The translations under genes and the position numbers were made by a program. A stretch of DNA of 64,000 nt from Arthrinium phaeospermum (Eukaryota > Ascomycota > Sordariomycetes > Amphisphaeriales > Apiosporaceae). Position 1 is the first letter of the stretch. Every line of letters begins with the position of its first letter. Positions 36,141 through 47,213 of this stretch are shown here, piece after piece. The notes beneath the pieces are model-generated. The model was not told where the DNA came from and searched no databases. It saw nothing but the letters and a program-made list of their open reading frames with translations. The stretch is taken from assembly GCA_006503535.1 (NCBI GenBank), contig QYRS01000001.1:1860001-1924000 (forward strand), given 5' to 3'.

Positions 36141-37607
36141 TCACTTCTTCTCGGGGCACTGGGGGCACTGTTTGAAGCCCAGAGATTCGGGTGTGGCATA
36201 AGTCCGGCGCAGACAAGCTTTCTCGGTGTATGCTCTTCTCAGCGCTTGGCGGTTGTTCATGACCCAATCGATTCTCTTCGTCCACCGAAACGGCTCGTTT
36301 CCGGGGGTGATCGGATGGCCATTAAACGCGGCAGCATCCTTCTCGCATCGGTCTTGTAAGGTATCGATGTACTCCCTGCTCCACTCCCCTCTCAGATTGT
36401 GTGCCTTTTCCTCAATGTTGAGGTTTAGTTTTACTCGTTCCGCCAGGTCCTTGCGCAACTCATTTCTCATGACCCGTGTGAGCGGGATGACCGAGAGGCC
36501 CGCTAGAATTCTGGCGGCCCAGGCGGCCTGGGCCTGGGCGATCAGAAACGTTGGGCTGTCCTTGGTGATGCCGATGAAGACCAGGGATGGCTCCTCGATC
36601 CAGAACATTTGTTCCCACAGGTCATCGATGCGGAGACCGTCGCTGTAGAGCGGCTCCTTGGCTCTGACACCTCTGCGGAGATAGGAGTGGCTGTAGTGAT
36701 AGCCGGTGCAGTAAATGATCTTGTCGACTTTGGTGAGGATTTTACCATCCTCCAGCTCGACCGATCGAGACTTGTGGTTCAGCTTCTTGATGGGTCTAAC
36801 GGCTTTTATCTGGGGGTTTCTGATCCTCTCTACGTCGCCTCTGGTGGATTGCCAGAGGGTTTTTGCCACCTTGGACAGCTTGTCCGCGATATCGCTGCCC
36901 GAGGGTCCAACACCAACGACAAGGACGTTCTGTAGGCTCACTATCAGCTTCTGGCCATGAATTGTGGATGACGGATTGGGATACTTGCCTTTGCGCGGTA
37001 GCTTTCAACGTTTCTGAACGCCTTTGAATGAAGCACACTGTCTGGGTAGGCCTTTTCCCACTCGGCCAGACCGTCGTGCTCGGGCATGACAGGCTTGTCG
37101 AAGGTTCCGATGCAGCTCACAACAGCATCAAAGTCCAAGGGGGTCGTCTCCTCGGAATCCCGTTTCCGGATGGTTACTCTCCATCGCTGCGGCCACCTGG
37201 GGGTCCGTTTGCAGACATCCACAACCTCCGTACCGTATTCCACTTCGACCCCTTCGCTATAATCGCAGATATACTCCAGCACCTGTTGATGCGACGGGTA
37301 GAGCGGGGTATCGTCTGGCCAAGGCTGGTCCGCGAACTCCATGAGCTCGCGCGGGAAGTTGGTCTCCAATGGGTCGTACATAGGGGTCGCGAAGAGGGCG
37401 TTGGCATCGCAGTTATAGGACCAAACGCCACCAGGACCCAGTGCTCGTTCGAAAACGCGGACAGAGAGACCTTCGGCTCTCAAACGCCTAGTCATATACA
37501 GTGATGAATGATTAGTATAGTGCATTCCATTGGGGATACTTAACGTACTTGGCTGCAGTGATTCCCGAGACCCCTGCACCGATCACGGCGACTGCTTTTC
37601 CACCCAT
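36141..37607 (-). CDS. Flavin-containing monooxygenase
   Basis: Three exons: 37607-37549, 37487-36989 and 36929-36141, 448 residues. FMO-type enzymes use FAD and NADPH to oxygenate nitrogen, sulphur or carbon atoms in small molecules. The FAD-binding Rossmann motif is at residues 10-15 (GAGVSG). An FMO-signature region lies around CIGTFDKPVMPEHDG, and the NADPH-binding motif (GVGPSG, about 192-197) sits in NVLVVGVGPSGSDIA. The second intron uses a GC donor (AAG|GCAAGT). Only that choice keeps the frame and makes YRAKNVLVVG, the normal family junction; the nearby GT would shift the frame. It is divergent from a secreted hydrolase 741 bases away; co-regulation is possible but unproven. It ends in CPQCPEKK. 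Confidence 0.92.
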
Positions 37608-38348
37608 TGTCAAGAACGAGGTGGTCAATAACTTATTGCTCTTGCTTGCTGAGTTTTACTTCCTTTTTACTGAATTGGAGGATAAGTCCTTACAACAAGC
37701 GGCTAGATCATCGTCCATTATGTACTAATGACACTGATCGTTGGCATCTAGCCTAGACAAGAGGTTCACGAGTACCAGCATGGTCTCATGTGCTCTGTTC
37801 TTTTCTACTGATTCCGTCACAAGACGAGAACATATGATTAAATTCCCGAAATGTCGAAACATACAAAGATGCTCTTCAAAAGAACGGCAGAGGTGAACTC
37901 TTGAAGTCGCGAGTAGTCGCTTTGTCAAAGGTCGTCGAACTTCTTATATTCCCCTTACATAGAATGTCTTGTAACATAAGACAGTAAACCGAGTCCGCTG
38001 AGTCAGCTATTGAAAGGAATACGTCTGGGATAACAACTTGGTTGGCAGGAGAAGCCTGCTCTTGCGGAATCGCAATTACTGCTTTTGGCATTCCTCCTTC
38101 CGTGTTGGCAGGGGTTCCCCCTGTTACGTGCCAAGCCACTAAGTCTTGTATACTAGGATCAAGGACACCACCTTCGATCTTACTGCTTACTGTAGAGACT
38201 CGTTCGCCAATCTCTCCTGCCCCACCCATTCATGCGCCCCCGCTGCAGCAGTCTGCCGCGGTTGAGGAATTTGCAGCGTGGCTGCAATGTGGTCAGAGGC
38301 TGGATTTTGACACAAACATCTCCGAAAAAGAGCGGTAGCAACGCCATC
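37608..38348. other. Divergent promoter region
   Basis: 741 bases between the monooxygenase and the hydrolase genes, which are transcribed away from each other. It should carry both promoters. No gene seen. Confidence 0.5.
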
Positions 38349-39609
38349 ATGTCTTCCTTCCTCAAGGCCGTTGGCCTATTTGCCTTGGCAGCAAGTGTTG
38401 CCGCCATAGACTGCACTGGCATCAACGCGCTCAGCCCCAAGTGCAAGTCGTCTGAGGCGGCCTACACTCGCGACTTCTTCTATGTCGGCGGTGACTATGT
38501 GCCTTCCACCATCCCTGGGCAGAGCATCTTCACGGGGCAGATGTATGTCGAGAAGTTGACGCCTCTCGCTGGAGTCAACCAGACATACCCCCTCGTATTC
38601 GTATCTGCCGGCGTGCCTTCTGGGACGGTAAGCAACCCCCTGTGGAAAAGCCCTCATTGACTTCTGGCCGGAAGATACTAAACGTGCGAATCCACAGGTT
38701 TGGCTGAACACGCCCGACAACAGAAAGGGCTGGGCATCGTACTTCGTAGAGGCCGGATACCAGGTGTACATCGTCGACATCACCGGCAACGGCCGCAGCG
38801 GCCAGAACGACGTGGCCGCGTTCCCGCTGCGGTTCGGCTCCACCGACAACGTCACCCAAGACGGCTTCACGGCGCCGGAGCTGGCGGCCCACCCGTACCC
38901 CCAAGCCATCGGGCACGACAAGTGGCCCGGCCGGGGCGTGCGCGGCGACCCGATCTTCGAGGCGTTCCAGGCCTCCATCGTGCCGCTGACGGGCAACAGC
39001 ACCAACCAGGAGCTGTCGATGCGGGCCGCCGGCTGCGCGCTGCTGTCCGTCGTCGGCGAGTCGGTCACGTTCTGCCACTCGGGCTCGTGCCAGTACACGG
39101 TGCTGCTGGCCGACGCGTGCCCGGAGCTGATCCGCGCGGGCGTCAACCTCGAGCCGACCTGCCTGCCCTTCCAGTCCATGCTGGGCGACCCCGCGGGGCC
39201 CGACAAGGGGCGCCTGCCGTCGCGGCCCTACGGGTTCACCAACACGCCCCTGACCTACGACCCGCCCATCGCGTCCGCCGCCGAGCTGCGGCCCGTCGAG
39301 GTTGGCGTCGATACGCCCGAGCTGCGGTCGTGTTTCTTGCAGTCTACCGCGACGAACGGGACGGTGGCGCCGGTGCTGCACACGCTGCCGCAGGTCGCCA
39401 AGGTGCCCTTCGTCATGTATACGGCGAGTGCCAGTCCTCACATCACGTACGACCACTGCGTCGCGCTATATCTCAACCAGACGGGCGTGCCGTACGCGTG
39501 GACCAAGCTGGGCGATGTTGGCATCACCGGCAACGGGCACTTCTTCTTCCTCGAGACGAACAACCTGGAGATTGCTGCGGTGGTGGAAGCTGATCTCCAA
39601 AAGCTTTGA
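38349..39609 (+). CDS. Secreted alpha/beta hydrolase
   Basis: Two exons, 38349-38627 and 38698-39609, 396 residues. A signal peptide covers about residues 1-20 (LKAVGLFALAASVAA). The rest fits a fungal secreted alpha/beta-hydrolase family: YPLVFVSAGVPSGT near the first strand, YQVYIVDITGNGRSGQND after it, and the nucleophile region at residues 217-223 (TFCHSGS) with Ser221. The catalytic His is probably His374 in GNGHFFFLETNN. The usual small residues after the nucleophile (SxGG) are not kept here, where the elbow reads HSGSC. Several Asn-glycosylation sequons are present. The substrate is unknown; such proteins are often esterases or lactonases outside the cell. Confidence 0.9.
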
Positions 39610-40172
39610 AGAGACTCAAATATCATTCAACAGGTGTACTTTGATTTGGGTTGCCGAGAGTGTGCTGGTAGTATATGATTATAGCCTTTGTACCAAGCGC
39701 CTTGTCCAGATAGGAAGCAGTTACATGTTGACGAGCTGTATCTACACAATTAAAGTTGATGAGGCGCTTTTGCCAAGCAGTCTCAGCCCTACAAAGTCGC
39801 ATTCTAATATGGTTCTGTTGATTTGATTGGCTACCTGGTCACGCCATTCGTGGCGCTCTGACAGTTATCTAACTCATTAACCCCTGTTTATTTGCTTTGC
39901 CCTTTCTTTTTGGCCGCCGCCCATCACCCCCTGCATATTCAATTGTGTCAACAGCCTGCCCGGCAAAGCAGTGTAATCTCACCAATGTAAGCACTAGGCA
40001 AGGAAGGATTTCTTCCCGCTTCTGTGTGCCACATAAAGATACGGGTGTTGCCGGCAGCGGCCAGTCTCGAAAGACTCTCAAACTTCCCAGATTTCTAGCT
40101 TGCTCTGTTCCCTTTCCATACATATTGCATAATCCGCCTTTGATATCAGCCTGACTGAGACACGCCTCAAAG
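39610..40172. other. Intergenic region
   Basis: No gene seen. It could hide a short upstream exon of the next gene, whose predicted N-terminus lacks a signal peptide. Confidence 0.4.
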
Positions 40173-40769
40173 ATGACAAGCCATACCGGTATTTTCACAA
40201 GTGCCGTGTCTGTAGAGACCTCTCTCGTCACAACTACGGACATCAACGGACTCGAGTCGACCATCACAACGAAGAGTGTGGCCGCCGCGATCTTGTCGTG
40301 GTTACCGGATGGGAACTACACCTACCTGACTTACACGTACTTGCCATTCCGTACCGATTCAGCCGAGAGCCCGGCAGCCACTTCGACAGATCATATCCCA
40401 AAAGCGACACCTTCTGCATCTGCCGCGCCGAGTACGAGCTCTGGCCTTGGTGGTGGCGCCATCGCCGGCATCGTAGTCGGGGCCCTAGCCGGGGTTGCCC
40501 TCGTCGCCGCGTTATGCTGGCTCATTTTCCGCTACCACCGTAAGGCACTGGATCGTATTACGTCGCCGGCCCCCCAGTCGCAAGGGGCCATGAGCCATCA
40601 CAGCCCGGAATACTTGCCGGGTTCCGCGAGTCATCTACACGAACAGAAACAGTACAAAGAGGAGAATCGATATGAGCTGGGGGAACCTGATAAGATACCG
40701 CAGCAGACACAGCAGCAATACCAGAAGCCAGAGCTGGACGCGTCAGCTTCCGAGGTGTCACGGTGGTAA
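40173..40769 (+). CDS. Single-pass Ser/Thr-rich membrane protein
   Basis: Single exon, 198 residues. Residues 1-90 are Ser/Thr/Ala-rich, with an NYTYLTYTYLPF piece. A Gly/Ala-rich membrane segment follows at about 92-115 (GGAIAGIVVGALAGVALVAA), then FRYHRK and a polar, Gln-rich cytoplasmic tail. The layout is that of fungal Mid2/WSC-like stress-sensor or mucin-like proteins, but no conserved WSC cysteines are present and the start lacks a signal peptide. The true start may be upstream, or insertion may rely on the membrane segment alone. Function unknown. Confidence 0.7.
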   Translation: MTSHTGIFTSAVSVETSLVTTTDINGLESTITTKSVAAAILSWLPDGNYTYLTYTYLPFRTDSAESPAATSTDHIPKATPSASAAPSTSSGLGGGAIAGIVVGALAGVALVAALCWLIFRYHRKALDRITSPAPQSQGAMSHHSPEYLPGSASHLHEQKQYKEENRYELGEPDKIPQQTQQQYQKPELDASASEVSRW

Positions 40770-41226
40770 GACAGGAAACTCCTGGGGTACCAGATCTTGT
40801 ACCGTTTGGTAATGACGATCCGGATGGTTGAGATAGATTTATAAGCGGCAATCACAAGACACCCGCAGCTGTTTTGTCAAGAACGTTCCTTAGAGGCCAA
40901 ATCAGAAGGAAAAGATATGTTGGGCACTTTGAGCGTGGTACCGAAGGGCTGCGCAGTTGCTATTATATTGACATATTCAAATCATAGCCATGAAACTTGG
41001 CGGTTACAATGGTGTAGTCTACGTGGTTAACATCATGTCGATTATGAACCTGCTTTGATACATGTACTTCGTACTTTTAGGCAACATTCCTTGGCATCTC
41101 CAGATGTTACTAATCTTTGCGGGGAAACTATTCTGATCTCGCCGCGCCTGCCCTTCCTCTCTTCGAAGGTATCATTCTGGGCTTGATTTCGAGCTGGATC
41201 ATACTCCAAACACATGCACCCTCAGA
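40770..41226. other. Intergenic region before the 2EXR array
   Basis: About 460 bases without a gene; it should hold the promoter of the first 2EXR-like gene. Confidence 0.4.
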
Positions 41227-42157
41227 ATGGACAATCTTGTTGAGATACCCTGGGATCTATCAAGGTTCCGGGGAGACGTCAGTCAAGACGCCGAGTTCAA
41301 CCCGTTTCCGAGATTCCCAGCCGAGATTCGTTGCAAGATTGCAAGTTGCCCCGGAATTATCTCTCAGTATCAAGGGCTAATAGTTCTCTCTCTAGTGGAA
41401 AGCGGCATACACTCCTCGCATTTTCCCGTCGTCGTCATTCGATGCGTCCAGGAAGTGGAATGGCAGGGGCTATAACCGCCTGGTTTCACCCCTCCCAGCC
41501 ACGGCCCGAGTCAACCGAGAGGCCCGCGCAGAGACGCTGCGAGCCTATTCCGAAATCTCCACCACGCCGTCATGGCGCATCATGGGGTTCATCAACTATG
41601 AAATAGACACTGTGCGCTTCAGTTGTTTCCATTCGGCTTGCAACGCTTCCAAATTCCCCTCGACGCTTCTGCAGAACCTTCAGCGGATCACCATCGTTCC
41701 AAGATGCTGGACACGCGGCTGCCATCCTCACCGGGCAGACTACATGACGGTCGACAACTTCCTACAGTACATCGTCGCAAAGTATCTCCCGAGCCTACGC
41801 GAGCTTGATATCAATATTCAGTCAGAGATGGACATTGGACGGCAGTCCTGGTTGTCCGCGTGTCGCGGCGAGCGGACCGTGGGCTGCCCTATTCGACCTG
41901 TATCCCTCCGGACGGCAGATGGGCATGACTTGCAGTTCTTGCCGACCATCAATGACGGGGGCGGCTGGGATGCGGTCAAGATTCTCATCACCGAGGAGCA
42001 CGAGGTCGCGCCATTTGGCGGCGATGAAGACCGTTCCGAGCATGGGGTATTCTTGAAACTCATGGGTCTATGCATTTGGCATGTGTTCAAGCCCGAGTTC
42101 TTGTCGAAAGATGATGTGGATGCCGAACAGTTGATTGACAGTCATCGGTTTTCTTAA
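41227..42157 (+). CDS. 2EXR/F-box-like protein, array member 1
   Basis: Two exons, 41227-41340 and 41456-42157, 271 residues. Exon 1 (38 codons) ends with FNPFPRFPAEIRCKI, an F-box-like 2EXR start. Exon 2 opens with WNGRGYNRL and then ATARVNREARAETLRAY, the family hallmark. The downstream shared blocks are DNFLQYIVAKYLPSLREL and MGLCIWHVFKPEFLSKDD. In its sisters the intron sits at this same place, just before the Trp, with a GTAAGT-type donor; here the donor is GCAAGT and the acceptor is an unusual GAAG. Either the intron uses a GC donor, or this copy is losing its splicing. The family has no known function. It is the shortest and most diverged member of the array. Confidence 0.78.
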
Positions 42158-42348
42158 ACCTGGTGGAAGAAAACTCGCCAGAACCAAAATATAATGTATA
42201 AAGATTGAATGTAGGGCATCTACCATTGAATGTAAGGAAGCTACCTCACCACGGTTGTGGCAGATAAATAGCTACCAGTTCCTCTGCTGAGCTGCCGGAT
42301 TTCTTTCTTTCCTTTTCACTCATCCCCGAGCAACTTCCAGTCCTCAAG

Positions 42349-43334
42349 ATGGAGGATCTATCTGATCCAGACTGGGGTGCGCCATGGGAGGCGCTGGATA
42401 TGATGACTTTGAACCAAGACGCTGAGCCTGCCCCTGCAACCGAAAGTCGCACATTCCACCCCTTCCCCAGACTGCCTGCTGAGCTCCGGTGTCAAATGGT
42501 AAGTGTTCCAGCAGTCTCTCATCTTGCAGCAAAAATTAACGTTCGAAGTGGCACAACACATGGGTCCCTGATACCATTGATCTATGGGGATCGGGAAGAC
42601 CCGTTTACCGCGATTGGAATTATGGCCGAGTACGCCCTCTACCCGCCTCGGCCCACGTCAACCAAGAGTCGCGCTCAGAGACGCTGAGGAAGTACTACAT
42701 CATTCCGAACACGCCCGAATACGAATTCCGAGCCTGTGTCAACTTCGAGCTGGACACGCTGTTTATCGATCGCTACACGGGACGCGCCACTGAATTTCCG
42801 GAAAACATCTTCCAGAAGTTTGAACGGATGGAGATTCAGATGTCCCTCATGCACAAGTTCCACGACTGGCACCACCCGACTCCGACGGTCGTACCCAACC
42901 TCTGGATTACCGAGGCGTACTTCCCTACCAATCGGCCTGACCACGAGACATTCGACAACTTTCTACGCTACGTTGTGCGGAGATACTTCACGAACCTCCA
43001 GGAGATTGAGTTTCGACTGGATGACAGCCCGCAGGTGCCGCGCCTTGATTTTATGGACCCGGACATCGCTCTTTCCCTTCGTCCTCTCTTCATCCGCACC
43101 TCAGACGGACAGGGAGTCGAGTTCTTGCCATCCATCAAGACCAACCGATGGCATTCGACGAAGATTCGATTTGTGGGAAAGCGCGAGGCGGCCGGTCGGG
43201 AGGATGCTGAAAGCGCTGAAGATCACCAGATGTTCCTGAAGTATCTGAGCTTATGCCTCTGGCACGTTTTCGCGCCCGACGACTTCTTGAAGGGAGACCG
43301 GGAGATCGAGCAGTTGGTCAATGGACCTGAGTGA
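42349..43334 (+). CDS. 2EXR/F-box-like protein, array member 2
   Basis: Two exons, 42349-42498 and 42549-43334, 311 residues, with a 50-nt intron (GTAAGT...AAG). Exon 1 ends in FHPFPRLPAELRCQM; exon 2 opens with the conserved Trp (WHNTWVPDTIDLW) and then ASAHVNQESRSETLRKY. Shared blocks follow: DNFLRYVVRRYFTNLQEIEF in the middle, STKIRFVGKREAAG, and the C-terminal LSLCLWHVFAPDDFLKGD. No signal peptide or membrane segment, so it is probably intracellular. It lies 191 bases after member 1 in the same direction. Family function unknown; an F-box-like N-terminus would fit a substrate adaptor of a ubiquitin ligase, but that is not shown. Confidence 0.85.
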
Positions 43335-43823
43335 ATACACACCGATGTCTACTCTGTGTGAGGCCTCTGTTACGATTTGTGGCTTGGAATCATGCGCCAA
43401 CCGAACAGTGCTCTAGCTAGACGGCTCCTTTCGGAGCCCCAGATAATTGGATCATGCTTCTCTTCTCTCATCTTCTGACCAGAAGATCTGACATTTGGTA
43501 GCATCTCTGGCTCGCCACAAAGCCCAATGCCATACCTGACATGGGCGGCAATGAGATATGTATATCCAACTCTAAGCCTCCCGTTTGTGTCAAAATTGGT
43601 ACGAACGCCTGATTGTCAGCATGATTGAGCTATTAAGCAATTCCACACAATGATCTCTCGAAGCAATCTGCTAACACTTTGACATGTGACTTTCTCGCAA
43701 CCTATGTTTTTCGCACATGGTACTGGAACAATAGAGCGTCAAGTTGACCACAGGCGGGAATGGAGAGGACTGGGATTGCCTTGAACAGCGCACGTAGCTT
43801 GCATTATCTATCCCTTTCGGTGC
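43335..43823. other. Intergenic region between convergent array members
   Basis: About 490 bases between the ends of members 2 and 3. No gene or relic seen. Confidence 0.4.
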
Positions 43824-45093
43824 CTAAAGTAAGTAGCTATCCTGCGGGTCGGTACGATAACTGGTGACACCGTCTGCGTCCAACAGGCGTTCCGGTTTGA
43901 GCGCGTGCCAGATGTAGATGCTCACGAAATCTAACCAAGCTCGATGATTGTGAGCCGGGTCGGCCCCATCTGTGGAATCATGGTGTCAGTATTTGCTACT
44001 GTAGTGATAAACGTAATGTCCCATGTAGAATAAACGCAGGTGTAAAAGACACCACACGCATCTCACCTTGAGACACTGGAATAACAAAAAACAGATAGCA
44101 GGTTCAAGCAGAATAACCACTAGGAAAGGGAAGGGATGAATGGTTACTGAAAGATGCATACTTACCCTGGATACAAGCAGCCTCACGCTGTCCCAGAAAG
44201 AAGACCTCGAAGCCCTGCAGAATGTGTATGGAGTTTACTCCGTAGCGTCTTCTGAACTCTTTCTTTCCATCCATTTCCGGGTCCTCCGGGTCCCAGCCAG
44301 GCTTGTGCACCACCATCTTGGGTACGATTCGAATCCCTCCTGTTCCATCTCTGTAGCGGAAGTAAAGGGAGCGGATCGAGCCGCGAAAGTCCTTGTGAAA
44401 TCTGTCAACTTGAACATTGCGATTCCCATCGAACTTCAGGTGGACAAGGCTGGATAGATAACGTGGCTTAACGTAATGCAAGAGTGATCCGATGGTCTGG
44501 TACTCGGGTTGATCATGACCAAGATAGGGTGCTCCAAACCACTCATCATCCCATCCTTCCTTGAAATGGTGGGCCCATTCAAAGTAGTGGAGGCCCGCAG
44601 ATATCCGCAGTCTTTGGACCCCGAGAAGGTGTACAGGGTCAAATGAGCGGAAGAGGGACCTCGCGCAAACGTCCAACCGTAGGGAATCCATCTTCGCGTT
44701 GAAGTAGGAGTCAAAGGTATAGTATTCCGAGTCCGGAATCGTGTGGTAGAGTCGCAAAGTTTCCTTCCGGGATTCCTGATTAACCCAAGCGGTGACTGGC
44801 AGATTTGCATCTGGCAAAGGGTAGGGATGCTTGTGCCAATCGTCGAAGCATTTGAATAAAGCCCCTTTTACCCATATCTCCTTGGGTGTCCAGGTTGAAC
44901 GCCACTGGGAATTTGCAAGTCAGATAGGTATGTTTTGATGGGAATGCTAAGGTAGAAATAGCTTCGGCAGTTAACTCACAATCTTCTGACGAAGCTCGAT
45001 GGGTAAACGTGAAAATGGCTTGAATTCGGTGCCATTGTCAGGTGGTTCGAAGTACAACTTCAAAGAGTCCATGAATTCCATGAGTTCATCCAT
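43824..45093 (-). CDS. 2EXR/F-box-like protein, array member 3 (reversed)
   Basis: Three exons on the minus strand: 45093-44980, 44904-44166 and 43969-43824, 332 residues. Exon 1 is 38 codons and ends in FKPFSRLPIELRQKI. Exon 2 begins WRSTWTPKEIW and holds VTAWVNQESRKETLRLY and IGSLLHYVKPRYLSSLVHL. It differs from its sisters by a second intron, phase 1, that splits the region before the C-terminal block. Joining exon 3 restores RAWLDFVSIYIWHALKPERL, the shared C-terminal block, which confirms the model. Exon 1 closely resembles that of member 5, which points to a recent common copy. It is the only member on the minus strand. Function unknown. Confidence 0.87.
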
Positions 45094-45637
45094 CTTACCA
45101 GGCGGTGTCTGCGTCTTGTTGGTGGAAGGAATGAGAATGAATGGTGCGGTTCAGGCTGTGACGACCTTAGTTAAATATCATCAATGCTGTGAAGGAGCAG
45201 GCCAGTGAATCATTATGATTGTATCTCATAACAGTAGTCACTTCGCCGCAAGTAGGGAAGGTACCAAGGATTAGACAAAGCTTATTCTTGAGATGTCAAT
45301 ATCTCTTTTTGTTCCAGACTGGAAACGTGAGAGTTTGGAGTCAATAGGGCAAGAGTAAAACTGAAGATGGCATAAAAGGTGGTTACTTGATTATGCCAAA
45401 GCTTAATGGCTGGTACAGCTCATGTATTATTCTAGCTGGCTGTCTGTTGTTGGAATGATTGTTGCATGAAAATAATTTACCACAACTTATTTCCGAACAT
45501 CCAGGCTTCTTCCTCTACTACACGTAGCTATCCGGCTTACCTGTCCAGAACGTATGCACCTACCAAGTTTGATAATCGGCCTCCAACGCCACTAGCACGC
45601 AAAGAACCTCCAATAAGAATACCTAACAAATCTCTCG
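45094..45637. other. Divergent promoter region within the array
   Basis: About 540 bases between the starts of members 3 and 4. No gene seen. Confidence 0.5.
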
Positions 45638-46649
45638 ATGTCATATCTTGCAGATACTCCATGGGATCAGCCGCGACCTCTTATCACATCAAGCCAAGAT
45701 GCAGAATTTCATCAATTCGCACGATTACCCCCCGAGATTCGATGTCAGATTGTAAGTCGTTCGGATTCAACCTACCCCTAGTTAAACAAAGACTGATATC
45801 GAACGTCACAAGTGGCGGTCCTCGTGGATCCCTCGAGAGTTCTCACCATATAACTTCGGAATCTCTCGAATGAGTCACGGCCGGAACGGCGTCCCCAGGC
45901 TCCTGAAAGCGCCCCTCCCCGTTACGGCCTGCGTCAACCACGAGTCGCGCCAGGAAACGCTTCGCAAATACAGCAAGGTTCCTACATCATCTCCGTTCTT
46001 TTCCTTTATGTCCATCCAGGGCTCGATCTGTGATGTTAGCGACGTCATGAACTATGAGATCGACTCGGTCCGTATCGACTGCTGCCCTCTCCGGCGCATT
46101 GCCGCCAGGCAGTTCCCGCCCGTCGTCCTCCAGCGGCTTCAAAGGATAGAGGCGACGTTGCCGTGCCGGAGGGTGACCTACACCGGCGGGGGCGGGGGGC
46201 ACGAGCCCTTCAACAACTTCCTGAGCTACGTGGTGGCGGCCTTTTTCCCCAGCCTGCGCGAGCTCACGGTCGAGCTGGACTTAGATCTCCACCTGGGAGA
46301 AAACGTTTCATTCAAAATCGTCGGTGCCAGCTGCCTGGGAGTGGCTCGGACCATTGGCGAGAAGCCTCTGTTCCTTCGGAGGGTTGGGGGAGGGGGTATC
46401 CAAATTTCTATGACAGCCAACAGTCATCGCGGCGGGAACTGGAAGACGATCAATGTTCTCTTCATGAGGGAGAAGGAAGCTGTGCGGTACGCCAATAGAT
46501 TGAGCACCGACCCGAAGATGTACCGCAACTTTCTGGATGGTTTGGGCATCTATCTCTGGCACATTTTTACGATTGAGGGCTTCTTGTGGGGTGATCAGAC
46601 AGTCCAGGATCTACTGCGGCATCATCGTCGGGATTTCGTATGTCAATAG
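45638..46649 (+). CDS. 2EXR/F-box-like protein, array member 4
   Basis: Two exons, 45638-45751 and 45813-46649, 316 residues. Exon 1 is again 38 codons and ends in FHQFARLPPEIRCQI before a GTAAGT donor. Exon 2 begins with the conserved Trp (WRSSWIPREFSPY) and holds VTACVNHESRQETLRKY, FNNFLSYVVAAFFPSLREL, INVLFMREKEAVRYAN and LGIYLWHIFTIEGFLWGD. A glycine run (residues about 160-166) lies just before the middle block. Intact as modelled. No localisation signal seen; function unknown. Confidence 0.87.
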
Positions 46650-47213
46650 ACGATGGTGTACTCGCGCTTGTACGTAGCGTAAGAGTGAGCTTAGACGACA
46701 TACTGGCATTGGAATAGCTGGCGGGGATGTAGTTGTATCTGCGCATATCTAATGGTAACCCCCCAAGGTTGAATCGATTCTCAGACTTTGCCCTGAATGC
46801 CATAGCTTGCTTGTCGTAGCACGCAATAATGGTGAAGTATGCGTGAAACGTGGGTAATATGCCAATAGATGTTTTCCGATTTCTCTTCTTTTTTTTTCGA
46901 TTTATATTAAGGTTTGTCGATAGAAATAAAAGATTTATACAGTTTAACTTCTTACCCAGGAGGAATGTTTTCCGATTTCTAAACATCAGACCTGATGAGT
47001 CATAATCGGTTCTATTGATACTATTTGAGATTGAGAGGCCCTTCGTTAGGCATTTGTACTCCCCAGTAATTATTTGCCCTTGGTCGTTAAAGCCTGGACC
47101 GCTTCATCCTTTCCACCTCCCCAAAACCAACTTGGCCGAATTACTTAACACCATTCGGGAGTCAATTCTTGGACCAACACAGCATATGCAGGGTTTGATA
47201 TCCGATTCGCAAA
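46650..47213. other. Intergenic region with a 16-bp direct repeat
   Basis: ATGTTTTCCGATTTCT occurs at 46869-46884 and again at 46965-46980. No gene seen. Confidence 0.6.

Noticed and set aside
38575..39456. 293-codon minus-strand frame over the hydrolase
   Set aside because: Arg/Gly/Val-rich shadow of a GC-rich exon; the + strand frame has signal peptide and catalytic residues.
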